A stretch of 64,000 nt of DNA. Origin: Bretschneidera sinensis (lineage: Eukaryota; Streptophyta; Magnoliopsida; Brassicales; Akaniaceae). The position numbers were made by a program, and so were the translations under genes. The notes beneath the pieces were generated by a model, which did no database searches, was not told where the DNA came from, and saw nothing but the letters and a program-made list of their open reading frames with translations. The stretch spans positions 98,264,873-98,328,872 of the forward strand of contig CM043704.1 of NCBI GenBank assembly GCA_023935145.1. Reading direction: 5' to 3'. Below are positions 13,335 through 23,512 of the stretch, one piece after another (the first letter of the stretch is position 1; every line of letters starts with the position of its first letter).

Positions 13335-13577
13335 TGTTGTTAGTGGAGCCCAAAGCTTTGCCCGGTGACGACAAAGCTTTCCCGGTGGAGTCAGCATCTC
13401 TTTGAAATCAGCAAGGTTTGCATTTTGTTCTCCTATAAATACAGTGATATGCAGAGACCAAAAGAGATCCAAGTGAGGTGGTCTGAGAAAAATGTAGTCT
13501 TGCAAGAGCAAGATGGTTGGCAGAGAGCCCTAGTGTCAGGCAGTGAGCAATTAGTGTGATTGTTGTGGTGAGGGTAT
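13335..13577 (+). repeat. 3' LTR of the copia element (truncated)
   Basis: This matches the first part of the 5' LTR at 8789 and then breaks off before a T-rich tract and a 32-base G run. The missing remainder explains why no target duplication can be read. Confidence 0.7.
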
Positions 13578-13610
13578 AGTCTTGCGTTTCTTTTTTTCTT
13601 TTCTTTTTTT

Positions 13611-13612
<2 letters not shown>

Positions 13613-13644
<32 letters not shown>
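13613..13644. repeat. Poly-G tract (32 G)
   Basis: An uninterrupted run of G directly follows the broken copia 3' LTR, within A1 intron 2. A + strand G run can form G-quadruplex DNA or RNA. Its exact length in an assembly is unreliable. Confidence 0.85.
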
Positions 13645-13645
<1 letters not shown>

Positions 13646-14919
13646 GGGTGGGGTTTGGGGAAAAAGTGAGAGAGAGGAGAAACAATGACTCATAATTGAA
13701 CTAGTTTTCGACAAATAATTCCAAATAAAAATTCCCTCTAATATGAGGTCCTGAGATGTAATCTTATTGCTTTTAATTTTTCCCAATTGATGAGATGATT
13801 CTAAGTAGTTGCATATCTGTTTTGGGTAATTGATGAATTTATCAAATTTCATTTACTTTCAGTAGTCTTTAATTTTCCAAGATGAAGTTTTGAACTCACT
13901 CTCTTAATTCTTATTTTCAATTTTTTCCTACATTTATAATAAATTTGTGATGGCATAACCCTTGATTCAATATGATTTGTAGAATCCCGTGCGATCATGA
14001 GGTACTACGCAGAAAAAATACAAGTCACAGGGGGACTGATCTGTTAGGGAATACAATAGAGGACAGGGGTCTTGGTGGAGCAATGGCTAGAGGTTGAGTC
14101 ACAAAGCTACAACCCACCAATTTACGACATGGCCGTTCACATTTTATTTGCCCCCGTGGTGGGTTTTCCTGCTGATGAAAAGCTTATCAAAGAGAGTGAA
14201 GAAAAGCTTGGAAAAGTATTGGACATTTACGAGGAGAGGCTGTCAAAGAGCAAGTACTTGGCTGGTGATTTCGTTAGCATAGCTGATCTTAGTCACCTTC
14301 CATTCACGCAATATTTGGTTGGGCCAATGAAGAAAGAGTATATGATTAAAGAGAGGAAGCATGTGAATGCTTGGTGGGATGATATTAGCAACAGGCCATC
14401 TTGGAAGAAGATCCTCGAGCTCGGTTATGTTTGGTATAAGCTTTAAGTGTAACTTAAAAACAAAAAACAAGACCTAATAAGGAGCAAGTACCAAACAAAA
14501 ATTTAGCCTTGGGTTTTAAGAGTTTTATACTTGGTTTCGTGTTTGTTTTGTGCTCTGTTGTGTTACTTTTTGTTTTGTAGTTCCGTGTTTTGTTCCGGTT
14601 TGTTCCGGGCACTTACATCTTACAACACTCAAAATAAATATATTATGACGATTAAAATCTACCTTGTAGTAGTTTTTGTTTTTAGTGATTTTAAATGTTT
14701 GATTTTTCATTCACATCTGAGTTAAAACTAAATAATTTGACATGATAGAATAACATCAATCTTCTCTTTGGATCTTTATTTTTTCTTTTTGTGATCATCC
14801 TTGAATTTTACGGTCAGCAGTGTAGATTTGTTTTCATCCTTAATTTGCATTTAGTTGCTATAATTCCAAAGTAAATATAAAATATTCTAAAATTTGTGCA
14901 TCTGTGAAGCCTTTCTTTA

Positions 14920-14928
14920 TATAAAAAA
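14920..14928. other. Empty MULE target site
   Basis: TATAAAAAA is present once here, between flanks homologous to the left flank (to 22847) and right flank (from 29130) of MULE copy 2. The same 9 bases occur on both sides of that element. This is a natural pre-insertion allele of the paralogous locus. Confidence 0.85.
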
Positions 14929-16110
14929 GTACAGGTCACAGGATTCACATATTGAGGGAAGCGGTTGAATCGGGTCTTATAAACAGAAAGTTAACGGGTA
15001 TAAATTAAAAAAATTTATTTTTTTAATTATTTTTATTTTTCATACTCGTAATGAGTAACGGGATAAAAATGGGTATCGACAAAAATTTTCTTATTTATAT
15101 GAAAAAAGAGTGATCCGTGCTGAGTAAGAGATCGAATCTTACAAATAATAATGAATAAATAGATACGAATTAAAAATACTCATTTTTTGATAGTCTTATT
15201 TTTTATATTTATATTTATATTTTAATGATATAAACAAAAAATACTTATTTTCTAATGGTTACGAGCTAAAATGCTCATTTTCTGATAGTCTTGTTTTTGT
15301 AAATTTTCATTTGCTCGAGATCTATCAGCCTTTTATTTTTAATCTCCTAAAGTAGCCGCTTGCAAATGTCAGCATCATGTTTAATGGAAGGTAAACCCTT
15401 GGCCATCTGGAATGAGTGGTTCATGTATTTAGGTTTTTGGTGTAAGGAGAATATTTTTTTATAAATGATAAAGATATCATAGATTTTTTTGAGATTCTAT
15501 AATGTTAACAGTGGTTACACTTTTAAAACTCACGGATCACCAAAAAAATCAATTTTTATTATTAAATAGCTTTAAAATAAATTTTATTAAAGAATCAAAA
15601 TTTTAATTGGATATTATTTTTCACATTGATCAAAGTACTCTTAGTGTTAAAATATCTCAAAGTGATTATAATAAGTTTAATAATTTTATTTATTAATTAT
15701 TTATCTCAAAAAAAATATTTAAAACACAAATTTTTAAGTTATTTGAATTCATATTTTTCTTAAAAAAAATAATAACACGTAGTATCATTTTAATTTTTAA
15801 AATAAAAAAATTTTGTCTTTGATTTTTATTTTATAATGGTATTTAATATTTATTTATTTGAGATATTAAGCTATTTAATTTTATAAAAAAAAAACATATC
15901 AACAAGTTTTTCATTTAAAATATTTAATTTTTTTTTATGAAAAAAAATTCTATTTACCATAAAAATAAAAAAATAAAAAATTAACTAGTATTCAAGGAAA
16001 AAAAGCTCCGTAATTGGCAAATCACTGAATTTGGCAAAACTCCATATTTGTTTTGTATCCTAACAAAAAAAAAAAAAAAAATTCCACCACCTACCATCTC
16101 AAGTGGAAAC

Positions 16111-16116
16111 TATAAA
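16111..16116 (+). promoter_or_regulatory. TATA box of GST copy B2
   Basis: TATAAA lies 97 bp upstream of the B2 ATG, in a segment shared with B5. Distance and composition suit a plant core promoter. Confidence 0.5.
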
Positions 16117-16212
16117 CCCCACTAGGCATTGTGGCATTGTTATTATCGCCGAGATTGAGAGCTTTCGGCTTTGGAGGAAAGAACATGGATTTGAGATTTT
16201 TGCAATTTAACA

Positions 16213-17058
16213 ATGGTGGTGAAGGTGTATGGCCCAGTTTATGGTTGTCCTAAGCGCGTGCTTGTCACACTTATTGAGAAGGAGGTTCAATTCGAAACTG
16301 TCCCCATTGATCTGAGCAAAGGAGAGCATAAAAGCCCTGAATTTCTCAAATTACAGGTTAGGTTTTACTCTTCTGTCCTTTTTTTTCCCTCATTTAAAAA
16401 TCAATTCAAGATCATATAGAATAGGGGATGTTTGGATTGTTCTTTAAGTTGTCATAGTAAATTTGTTTTTTTCTTTCTTTTAATTTATGTTGGATTGCCC
16501 TCTCATCTAATGCAGCCTTTCGGAACAGTTCCTCTGGTTCAAGATGGAGATTATATCTTATATGGTAACCTTCTTCTCTGTAAAAGTGATGCCTTCAAAT
16601 TTTTTTTGGGTTTCTAAATGTGAAAAAAATTGCTTTAAATGAGTTTAGTACCCTCGTAATAAATCGTGAAATCCTTAATTTTCATGTCACATCAGCTTAA
16701 AAATTAAAAATAATTTAAATATATTAAATATCTGTAATTGTATTGTGCTTACTAAATTTCTGTTGGCATTAGAATTATAGATAGATAACCCTTAATTCGA
16801 TGTGATGTGTAGAATCACGTGCAATCATGAGGTACTATGCGGAAAAATACAAGTCACAGGGGACTGATCTGCTTGGGGAAGACCATAGAGGACAGGGGTC
16901 TTGTGGAGCAATGGCTAGATGTTGAGTCACAAAGCTACCACCCACCAATTTTCGCCATGACCCTTCACATCCTATTTGCTAACGTGACTGGGTTTCCTGC
17001 TGATGAAAATCTTATCAAAGAGAGTGAAGAAAAGCTTGGAAAAGTATTGGACATTTAC

Positions 17059-17090
<32 letters not shown>

Positions 17091-17271
17091 TGGTGATTTC
17101 GTTAGCATAGCTGATCTTAGTCACCTTACATTCACACAATATTTGGTTGGGCCAATGAAGAAAGAGTATCTGATTAGAGACAGGAAGCATGTGAGTGCTT
17201 GGTGGGATGATATTAGCAGCAGGCCATCTTGGAAGAAGGTCCTCGAGCTATACCAACTGCCTCTGTTTTAG
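16213..17271 (+). pseudogene. Phi-class glutathione S-transferase, copy B2 (frameshifted)
   Basis: Exon 1 is 16213-16356 (MVVKVYGPVYGCPKR...), exon 2 is 16516-16564 and exon 3 is 16813-17271, all with GT-AG borders and phases as in A4. GSTF9/10-like. An extra G in a four-G run (16875-16878; three in A4) shifts the frame and gives TGA at 16923-16925. The remaining C-terminal helical domain is otherwise open. The same extra G is in B5. Residue 12, Ser in phi GSTs, is Cys. The C-terminus is extended by QLPLF. Either this is a pseudogene fixed before the B copies duplicated, or both runs share a sequence error. Confidence 0.8.
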
Positions 17272-19435
17272 GAGAAATTCTTGTTCGGACGCAGTTCAAG
17301 ACAAGTTTTTGTGGACCAATTAAGCCAAACATAAAATGATATATGCCTAAAAAATAATTAAATAAAGTATGAGTGGTATGAAAGTTATTAATGAACTTTT
17401 TTATAATTATTAATAAAGTTTTCTCTAGACTTGGTCAAAAAAAATCTCTCCCGCTTTTGATATTGTGGCCTTTTAGTTTAGAGTTGGACTTTTTTCTTGT
17501 GTTTTGTGCCTTGTTCACTAAGTAAAGCGGACGAAAATCCATTTAGCAGTCACTTCAATTATATTTAAATTTGAATTTAATTAAAATCTCACTTTGTCTC
17601 TTTTTTTCTTATACTCTAATAAAATTATTTTAAGGTAAATAAAAATTTAAATATAGTTGAAATGGTTGGCAGCAGAATTTTTGTTCAACAAAGTTAATAA
17701 AAATATCTAAAATTGATAACAAAATAAAACGTTGTGTCTTATACTTTGAATGTTTTATAATTGGCAATCAAATTGAAACCAATTCTAATATTTGAAGAGC
17801 AAATTAATAATTTAGCCCTTTAAATTGTTGAATTTAGCGATTTTGTATCTATGCTTATGGAAGGTAAAATATTCCTTTAAATCTTTATTTTTTCTTTTTC
17901 TAATTGTACTTGAATTTGGAAAGTTTATAATTGTTGGGCTACCAGTCAAATGATATTTCTAATACAAATAATTTTGATGAATCTGAATAATTAATGTCGC
18001 CGTCCTACGAGTTGATTGCTTTCATGAGCTGATAGTTACTTTAAGAGGATATTTTTAGATCTAACACTCTTTTTCAATGACTTTTACTATAAAGTAATAC
18101 CAGCATAGAGTTGAAAATTGAATTTTTGATCTCTCTATAAAAGCCAATATAAAAAATATCCGAGATAGATCACACTCTTTGATTAACTATGACATACGAG
18201 TGAGCTTCGTCACTACATGTTGAATTTTTGACTTTTTAATTCATTTTTATAAAATTACAAAAAAATATATTTTAATCATCTTTTAACATATAATCAAGAG
18301 TATTTTAATTAAAGAAAGACATTATAATAACACATTTTTATAATGGAATAAATTAACAAACTCATATATATATACCCCTAAAAAGGAAATTTTGACGATA
18401 ACCCTCAAGGATTGTCATTCACACAAGCAATTTTTTGTTACTTCTTGATTAGCACTGAACACTATTTCTAATATTTATCAAAAGCACTTTCAGGCTTTCC
18501 TCTTTTATTGTTTTTTTTCCCTTTGTCTTTCTTTGCGATTGTTGTGATTGTTGTTTTTTTCCCTTCATCTTTCACATTGGGCAAAAACAAAACTTTATAA
18601 AGGAAAACAAAAATATAAACAAAAAATTTCTATAACAGACGGACTTCCCAATAGTGAATAAAAAATGAGGGAAAAAACTCCTTAAGTCAAGTTTGGTACC
18701 TCTAATTTAAGCCAAACCAACTTAAATTCTGTCTTGAAATTGGCATTTCACTACTCGACCCATGTACTGCACCAATAAGTTTATAAAAAAAAAGGGAAAG
18801 TAAAAGTTAGGGCGCATGGTTTGAGAGTGATGTGGTGTCTTACCGAATTAAGAAAAAATAAATATTTTTATTTTTTTAAAATTTTAAATAAATTAGATAT
18901 TACATCATCAAATGAAAAAAATTTAAATTACGATGATATTCAATTTCACTATAAACTTGATATTTATTTTAATTTTTAAATAGATAAGATTTGAATACTT
19001 AAATTACTTACGCAAATTGACCATTGATAGAATATAGGTGCAGTAGTAGAACACAAATTTCAAAACAAAATTTAAGTTGGTTTTACTTAAATTAGAGGTA
19101 CCAAACGAGGCCTTAATTGTTAGATGACTTCTGTTTGTTATTGTGCATAAAGGTTTAATGTTTCTATACCTTTCAAAATCTTGCAAATAGATAGTAGTAA
19201 TTGTGTACCGCTAGTAAAATACAACTAATGTCCTTTAGAAATAAATTCTTGAAACTTCATAGCATCTCTTTTGTCAGGGCATAAAAGAAATTTCCTTTTA
19301 TAATAATGCATGCTTGATTGGCTTTTCTATTGTAGTGAGCAAACGTCATTTTTGACACTCGCATATCCCGGCCAAACACCCCCCCCCCAAAGCTTCATCA
19401 CTGGGATTGAGAGCTTTTGATTTTTGTTAAAAACA
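17272..19435. other. Interval between GST copies B2 and A3
   Basis: No gene seen. Region 17880-19435 is the type-A upstream flank, homologous to about 6815-7989, including the TTGTCATTCACA module near 18411. Three sequence blocks near 19280-19410 (AAATTTCCTTTTATAATAATGCATG, split as AAATTTCCTTTT and TAATAATGCATG, then TTGGCTTTTCTATTG) mark the shared proximal promoter. Region 17272-17880 is AT-rich with nothing recognisable. Confidence 0.65.
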
Positions 19436-20571
19436 ATGGTGGTGAAGGTGTACGGCCCAGCCTTTACTGCTCCTAAGCGAGTGCTTGTCACACTTATTGA
19501 GAAGGGGATTGAATTTGAGACCGTCCCTGTTGATCTGACGAAAGGAGAGCAAAAAAGTGTTGAATTCCTCAAATTAAACGTTAGCTTTTCTGATTTTTCT
19601 CTTTTGTCTTTAAAAATTTTATTTGATTATGCTCTCAATTATGAATTAACTCACCGATTTCATTTCTTTTGGACTGCCCTCTTATCTAATGCAGCCTTTC
19701 GGAACAGTTCCTGTTGTTCAAGATGGAGATTATACGTTAACTGGTAATCTTCTTCTCTTTAAAACTGATACCTTGAGCTTTTTTTTTCTTTAATTTCTTT
19801 TGGGTTTCCTTATGAAGCAAAAAAAAAAAACCAAAAGAGTCTTATTTTTTCTAATTTTCCCAATTGATGAGATGATTCTAAGTAGTTGCATATCTGTTTT
19901 GGGTAATTGATGAGTTTATCAAATTTCAATGACTTTCAATAATCTTTAATTTTCTCATTTTCAAATTTTCATTCATTTATACTAAAATTCTGATGGCATA
20001 AGCCTTGATTCAATATGATTTGTAGAATCAAGGGCGATCATGAGGTACTATGCAGAAAAATACAAATCACAGGGGACTGATCTGTTAGGGAAGACCATAG
20101 AGGACAGGGGTCTTGTGGAGCAATGGCTAGAGGTCGAGTCACAAAGCTACAACCCACCAATTTTTACCATGACTCGTCACATTTTATATGCCTCCGTGAT
20201 AGGTTTTCCTGCTGATGAAGAGCTTATCACCTTCCATTCACACAATATTTGGTTGGTCTGTTGAATTTAAGAGAGGAAGTGAGACAATACAAAAAGAAGA
20301 ATTGTATTGAATAGTGTGATTTGCTTACAAAAGGAGCTATCCTATTTATATAAGCTAATAGGAGAAACAAAGCTATACACAACCAATGTGGGATTATCCT
20401 ATTTATACAAGCTAATAGGAGAAGCAAGGCTATACACAACCAATGTGGGACTAAGCCCATATAATACATTAACAGGGCCAATGAAGAAAGAGTATCTGAT
20501 TAGAGACAGGAAGCATGTGGGATAATATTAGCAACAGGCCATCTTGGAAGAAGATCCTCGAGCTCTACTAA
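19436..20571 (+). pseudogene. Phi-class glutathione S-transferase, copy A3 (deleted and interrupted)
   Basis: Exon 1 is 19436-19579 (MVVKVYGPAFTAPKR..., residue 12 Ala), exon 2 is 19695-19743 and exon 3 starts at 20026. Exon 3 reads well to ...GFPADEELI. It then lacks 106 bp relative to A4 (the equivalent of 22234-22339), with a TC microhomology at the join. This shifts the frame to a TGA at 20262-20264. A 216-bp LTR-like insert (20259-20474) follows, and 11 bp are missing near 20519. The normal end ...LELY is still visible at 20571. The N-terminal thioredoxin-like domain is nearly intact but the substrate-binding domain is lost. Confidence 0.88.
20259..20474. mobile_element. Short LTR-like insert in exon 3 of A3
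   Basis: This 216-bp insertion starts TGTTGAA and ends ATTAACA, so it has TG...CA ends. It carries AATGTGGGACTAAGCCCA, a phrase I recall from plant copia LTRs. A 57-bp unit is tandemly duplicated inside it (20341 and 20398). It is best read as a solo LTR or TRIM. A clean 5-bp target duplication could not be read, because the left flank seems mutated. Confidence 0.5.
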
Positions 20572-21413
20572 ATGCCTCCATGCTTTGGGTTTAAGTGTTT
20601 TGTACTTGGTTTCGTGTTTGTTTTGTGCTCAGTTTTCACTTTCTTGTTTAAATTTGTAGTTTTGTGTCGGTGGAAGAGAATTTTTTGGTTAGATTCGAAA
20701 TTTTATTATTAATTTTTTAAAAATTTATTGGTAATATTATTTTTTGAATCTCATATTTATACTGATGTTATTAATAGAGTTTTTCAAAATTATCAATGAA
20801 GTTCCAAAATAATTTGAAACCAATGTTTTAGACCCGATCTAACCAAATATTTTTACGAAATGACTTATATTCATCTGGGTCTTACAGTTCTCTTAAAATA
20901 AATACATTTAACTTTTGCAGTGTCTTCTTCTATTACTTCGTATATTATATTTTCATTTCATTTTCGTTCTATTGTTGGGTGTGAAACTGCGTTTTTAATG
21001 TGAAAAAAAAAATTTGTTTAAATCGGATTTATAAAAAAGCAAGTTACAAAAATTTATTTTTTTTTTCCTTTTTCTCGTAACATTTAATCCAAGAGATGAA
21101 GTCTTGGGTCTTATATGTATTTGTGATAGATAAGAATTTTTAATTGGAAGACGGCGCTGGCATAAAAGAAAATTATTTTTATAAGAATGCATGCTTGGCT
21201 ACCTTAGTTACGTTACCTACTATGATTGGCTTTTCTATTGTAGTGAGCAACGTCGGTATACAAACGGTTAGCATGTTCGACACTCAAATATCCTACCTTC
21301 TCAAGCATACGCTATAACAACCACCCCCCCCCCCCCCCCCCCCCCGGCGTTGTTAATAGCTTCATCACTGGGATTGAGAGCTTTTGATTTTTGTTAAAAA
21401 AAAGATAAAAACA
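20572..21413. other. Interval between GST copies A3 and A4
   Basis: No gene. The left part is the A3 3' flank. From about 21170 it is the type-A proximal promoter with GAATGCATGCTTGG and ACAAACGGTTAGCATG. It ends in a 22-base C run (21324-21345), 68 bp before the A4 start codon. Confidence 0.7.
21324..21345. repeat. Poly-C tract in the promoter of GST A4
   Basis: 22 uninterrupted C residues lie between a TATA-like CTATAAC (21312) and the ATG at 21414. The equivalent place in A1 has six C and in A3 about ten, so the run has expanded. The opposite strand is G-quadruplex capable. Confidence 0.85.
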
Positions 21414-22473
21414 ATGGTGGTGACGGTGTACGGCCCAGCCTGTGCTGCTCCTAAGCGAGTGCTTGTCACACTTATTGAGAAGGGGATTGAATTTGAGACT
21501 GTCCCTGTTGACCTGATGAAAGGAGAGCACAGAAGTGCTGAATTCCTCAAATTAAACGTTAGCTTTTCTGATTTTTCTCTTTTGTCTTTAAAAATTCTAT
21601 TTGATTATGCTCTCAATTATGAATTAACTCACCTATTTCATTTCTTTTGGATTGCCCTCTTATCTATTGCAGCCTTTCGGAACAGTTCCTGTTGTTCAAG
21701 ATGGAGATTATACGTTAACCGGCAATCTTCTTCTCTTTAAAACTGATACTTGAGTTTTTTTTTCTTTAATTTCTTTTGGGTTTCTTTATGAAGAAAAAAA
21801 ATACCAAAAGGGTCTGATTTTTTCTAATTTCCCCAATTGATGAGATGATTCTAAGTAGTTGCATATCTGTTTTGGGTAATTGATGAGTTTATCAAATTTC
21901 AATGACTTTCAATAGTCTTTAATTTTCCAAGATGAAGTTTTGAACTCACTCTGTTAATTATCATTTTCAAATTTTCATTCATTTATACTAAAATTCTGAT
22001 GGCAAAAACCTTGATTCAATATGTTTGTAGAATCAAGGGCGATCATGAGGTACTATGCAGAAAAATACAAGTTACAGGGGACTGATCTGCTAGGGAAGAC
22101 CATAGAGGACAGGGGTCTTGTGGAGCAATGGCTAGAGGTTGAGTCACAAAGCTACAACCCACCAATTTTCGCCATGACCCTTCACATTTTATTTACCCAC
22201 GTGATGGGTTTTCCTGCTGATGAAAAGGTTATCAAAGAGAGTGAAGAAAAGCTGGGAAAAGTATTGGACATTTACGAGGAGAGGCTATCAAAGAGCAAGT
22301 ACTTGGCTGGTGATTTCGTTAGCATAGCTGATCTTAGTCACCTTCCATTCACACAATATTTGGTTGGGCCAATGAAGAAAGAGTATCTGATTAGAGACAG
22401 GAAGCATGTCAGTGCTTGGTGGGATAATATTAGCAACAGGCCATCTTGGAAGAAGATCCTCGAGCTCTACTAA
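21414..22473 (+). CDS. Phi-class glutathione S-transferase, copy A4 (the only intact copy)
   Basis: Exons are 21414-21557, 21673-21721 and 22031-22473, giving 636 bp and 211 aa, close to the usual 213-215 aa of GSTF proteins. Residues 1-75 form the thioredoxin-like glutathione-binding domain: VP in PFGTVPVVQDGDY and the ESRAI motif at 65-69 are present. The rest is the all-helical domain (DRKHVSAWWD near the end). It is closest by eye to Arabidopsis GSTF9/GSTF10, cytosolic enzymes of detoxification and peroxide defence. Two oddities: residue 12, the serine that activates glutathione in phi GSTs, is Ala (ACAAPKR), and the second intron starts GC instead of GT (CCG|GCAATC). The first ATG in frame with the family start was used; an upstream in-frame ATG at 21384 would add ten residues not seen in relatives. 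Reduced or altered catalysis is inferred, not shown. Confidence 0.85.
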
Positions 22474-22856
22474 ATGCCTCCATGCTTTGGGTTTTAGTCT
22501 TTTGTACTTGGTTTCGTGTTTGTATTGTGCTCTGTTGTTACTTTCTCGTTTTATTTTGTAGTTTTGCGTTTGTTGAGGGGAACTTGTATGCATCTGAGTC
22601 TTACAGTACTCTCAAAATAAATATATTATGTAACTATTAAAATCTACTTATCATCGGCAAATAAGTGAAAACTAAATAATAATGTCAATCTTCTCTTTGG
22701 ATCTTTATCCTCCCTTTTTCTAATCGTCCTTGAATTTACCGTCAGCAGTGTAGATTTGTTTTTTATCTTTAATTTGTAATAATTGCTATAATTCCAAAGT
22801 AAGTATAAAATATTCTAAAATTTGTGCATTTGTGAAGCCTTTCTTTATATAAAAAA
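22474..22856. other. 3' flank of GST A4 up to the MULE
   Basis: Homologous to the 3' flank of A1 (about 14500-14928). It contains the probable A4 3' UTR with AATAAATATATT near 22616 and ends in the TATAAAAAA target site. Confidence 0.7.
22848..22856. repeat. Left 9-bp target-site duplication of MULE copy 2
   Basis: TATAAAAAA, identical to 29121-29129. Nine-base duplications are characteristic of Mutator-superfamily insertion. Confidence 0.85.
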
Positions 22857-22982
22857 GGTAAATCTTTATTTTAGTCCCTAAGGTTTGAGCCTAATCACAA
22901 TTGAGTCCTTATGCTATAAATTTAAACAATCGAGTTCCTAACGTGTCAAAAACGTAACAATTGGGTCTCAGAAGCCAGACAC
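22857..22982. repeat. Left terminal inverted repeat of MULE copy 2
   Basis: 126 bases matching the inverse complement of 28994-29120 with about ten to fifteen differences by eye. Long repeats of this size are typical of TIR-MULEs. Confidence 0.85.
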
Positions 22983-23347
22983 TATGAAGTGACCTAACGG
23001 GGCACACGTGAGATACCAAAATTACCTTTTAGCATTTTATCTACCCTAACTTCAGAAACTACAGCCAGAGAAACCCATTTTTAGCAATTCTTCTTCGTCA
23101 TTCCTACTTCCTTCTTTTTCCACCCTTCTCTTGCTTCATTCCTCTTTTCTTCCCCCACCAGCTGGTTCCTTCCTCTTCCTCCTTCAGATTCCTCTTCTTC
23201 CTTCGTTTTTCGTTTTACATTTTTCATCATTTTTGTTTATCACATTTTTCGTCCGCCGCATTCTTTAGTCACTTTCGTCTGCCACCTAAGTCCGCCACCT
23301 TCATCGTTCTATTTAATTTCTAAATTTCTTCATTTTCTCCTTCTAGA

Positions 23348-23512
23348 ATGGGAACATGAAGTAGTAATGTTTGCAGGTGTGAGCATCCTCCATGGTTACT
23401 CACGTCGTGGACTGATAACAACCCTGGTCGTCGATTTTTTGAATATCGTCATCATGGGGTAGCAAAATCTTGTCAGCACTTTGAATGGTTTGATCCACCA
23501 ATTTGCCAATGA
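23348..23512 (+). pseudogene. GRF-type zinc-finger ORF inside the MULE (degenerate)
   Basis: A short frame convergent with the transposase reads VCRCEHPPWLLTSWTDNNPG, then RRFFEYRHHG, and ends HFEWFDPPIC. This matches the plan of GRF zinc fingers (C-x-C, TS-T-NPGRRF, a C-x-K-Y-like middle, C-x-FF-W-D-P-C), found in some DNA-repair and plant transposon-associated proteins. The third ligand region (EYRHH) has lost its Cys. TGA interrupts right after the possible start (23357) and again at 23510-23512. Annotated from motif recognition only. Confidence 0.5.

Larger units (their letters stand above)
8789..13577 (+). mobile_element. Degenerate Ty1-copia LTR retrotransposon in intron 2 of A1
   Basis: The LTR start TGTTGTTAGTGG occurs at 8789 and again at 13335. 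The 5' LTR runs to about 9389, followed by TGGTTTAAGAGC (9393-9404), a decayed match to the copia tRNA-Met primer site TGGTATCAGAGC. A polypurine-like AAGGTGGAGA precedes the 3' LTR, which is cut to about 240 bp. Between them are gag, protease and integrase fragments, an RT/RNase H trace, and an unrelated inserted stretch (about 11940-13070). From about 13700 the sequence is again GST intron 2, as in A3 and A4. Confidence 0.8.
7990..14446 (+). pseudogene. Phi-class glutathione S-transferase, copy A1 (disrupted)
   Basis: Exon 1 is 7990-8133 (48 codons, MVVKVYGPAFASPKR...), exon 2 is 8686-8734 (PFGSVPVVQDGDY...), and exon 3 starts at 13983 after AG. The protein resembles Arabidopsis GSTF9/GSTF10, which conjugate glutathione to electrophiles in the cytosol. 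Ser12, the expected catalytic residue, is kept. Exon 3 has three separate one-base insertions (in an A run near 14015, a G run near 14031, and near 14070). Together they restore the frame downstream, but the shifted stretch hits TAG at 14045-14047. The C-terminus is altered to ...GYVWYKL instead of ...ELY. Intron 2 is swollen to 5.2 kb by a Ty1-copia insertion. Not functional as read. Confidence 0.85.
14447..16212. other. Interval between GST copies A1 and B2
   Basis: No gene. Region 14650-14930 is homologous to the 3' flank of A4 (22620-22856). From 14929 it matches the sequence to the right of each MULE (3503 and 29130). Position 14920-14928 (TATAAAAAA) is the uninterrupted MULE target site. 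The rest is AT-rich DNA leading into the B2 promoter. Confidence 0.75.

Noticed and set aside
13433..13852. Minus-strand ORF with a poly-proline run
   Set aside because: The prolines are the translation of the 32-base G run beside a truncated LTR. Nothing else suggests a gene.
14015..14071. Possibility that A1 is an intact gene because three one-base insertions sum to a whole codon
   Set aside because: The shifted stretch contains TAG at 14045-14047, and intron 2 carries a 4.8-kb retroelement. Sequence errors in the homopolymer runs cannot be fully excluded.
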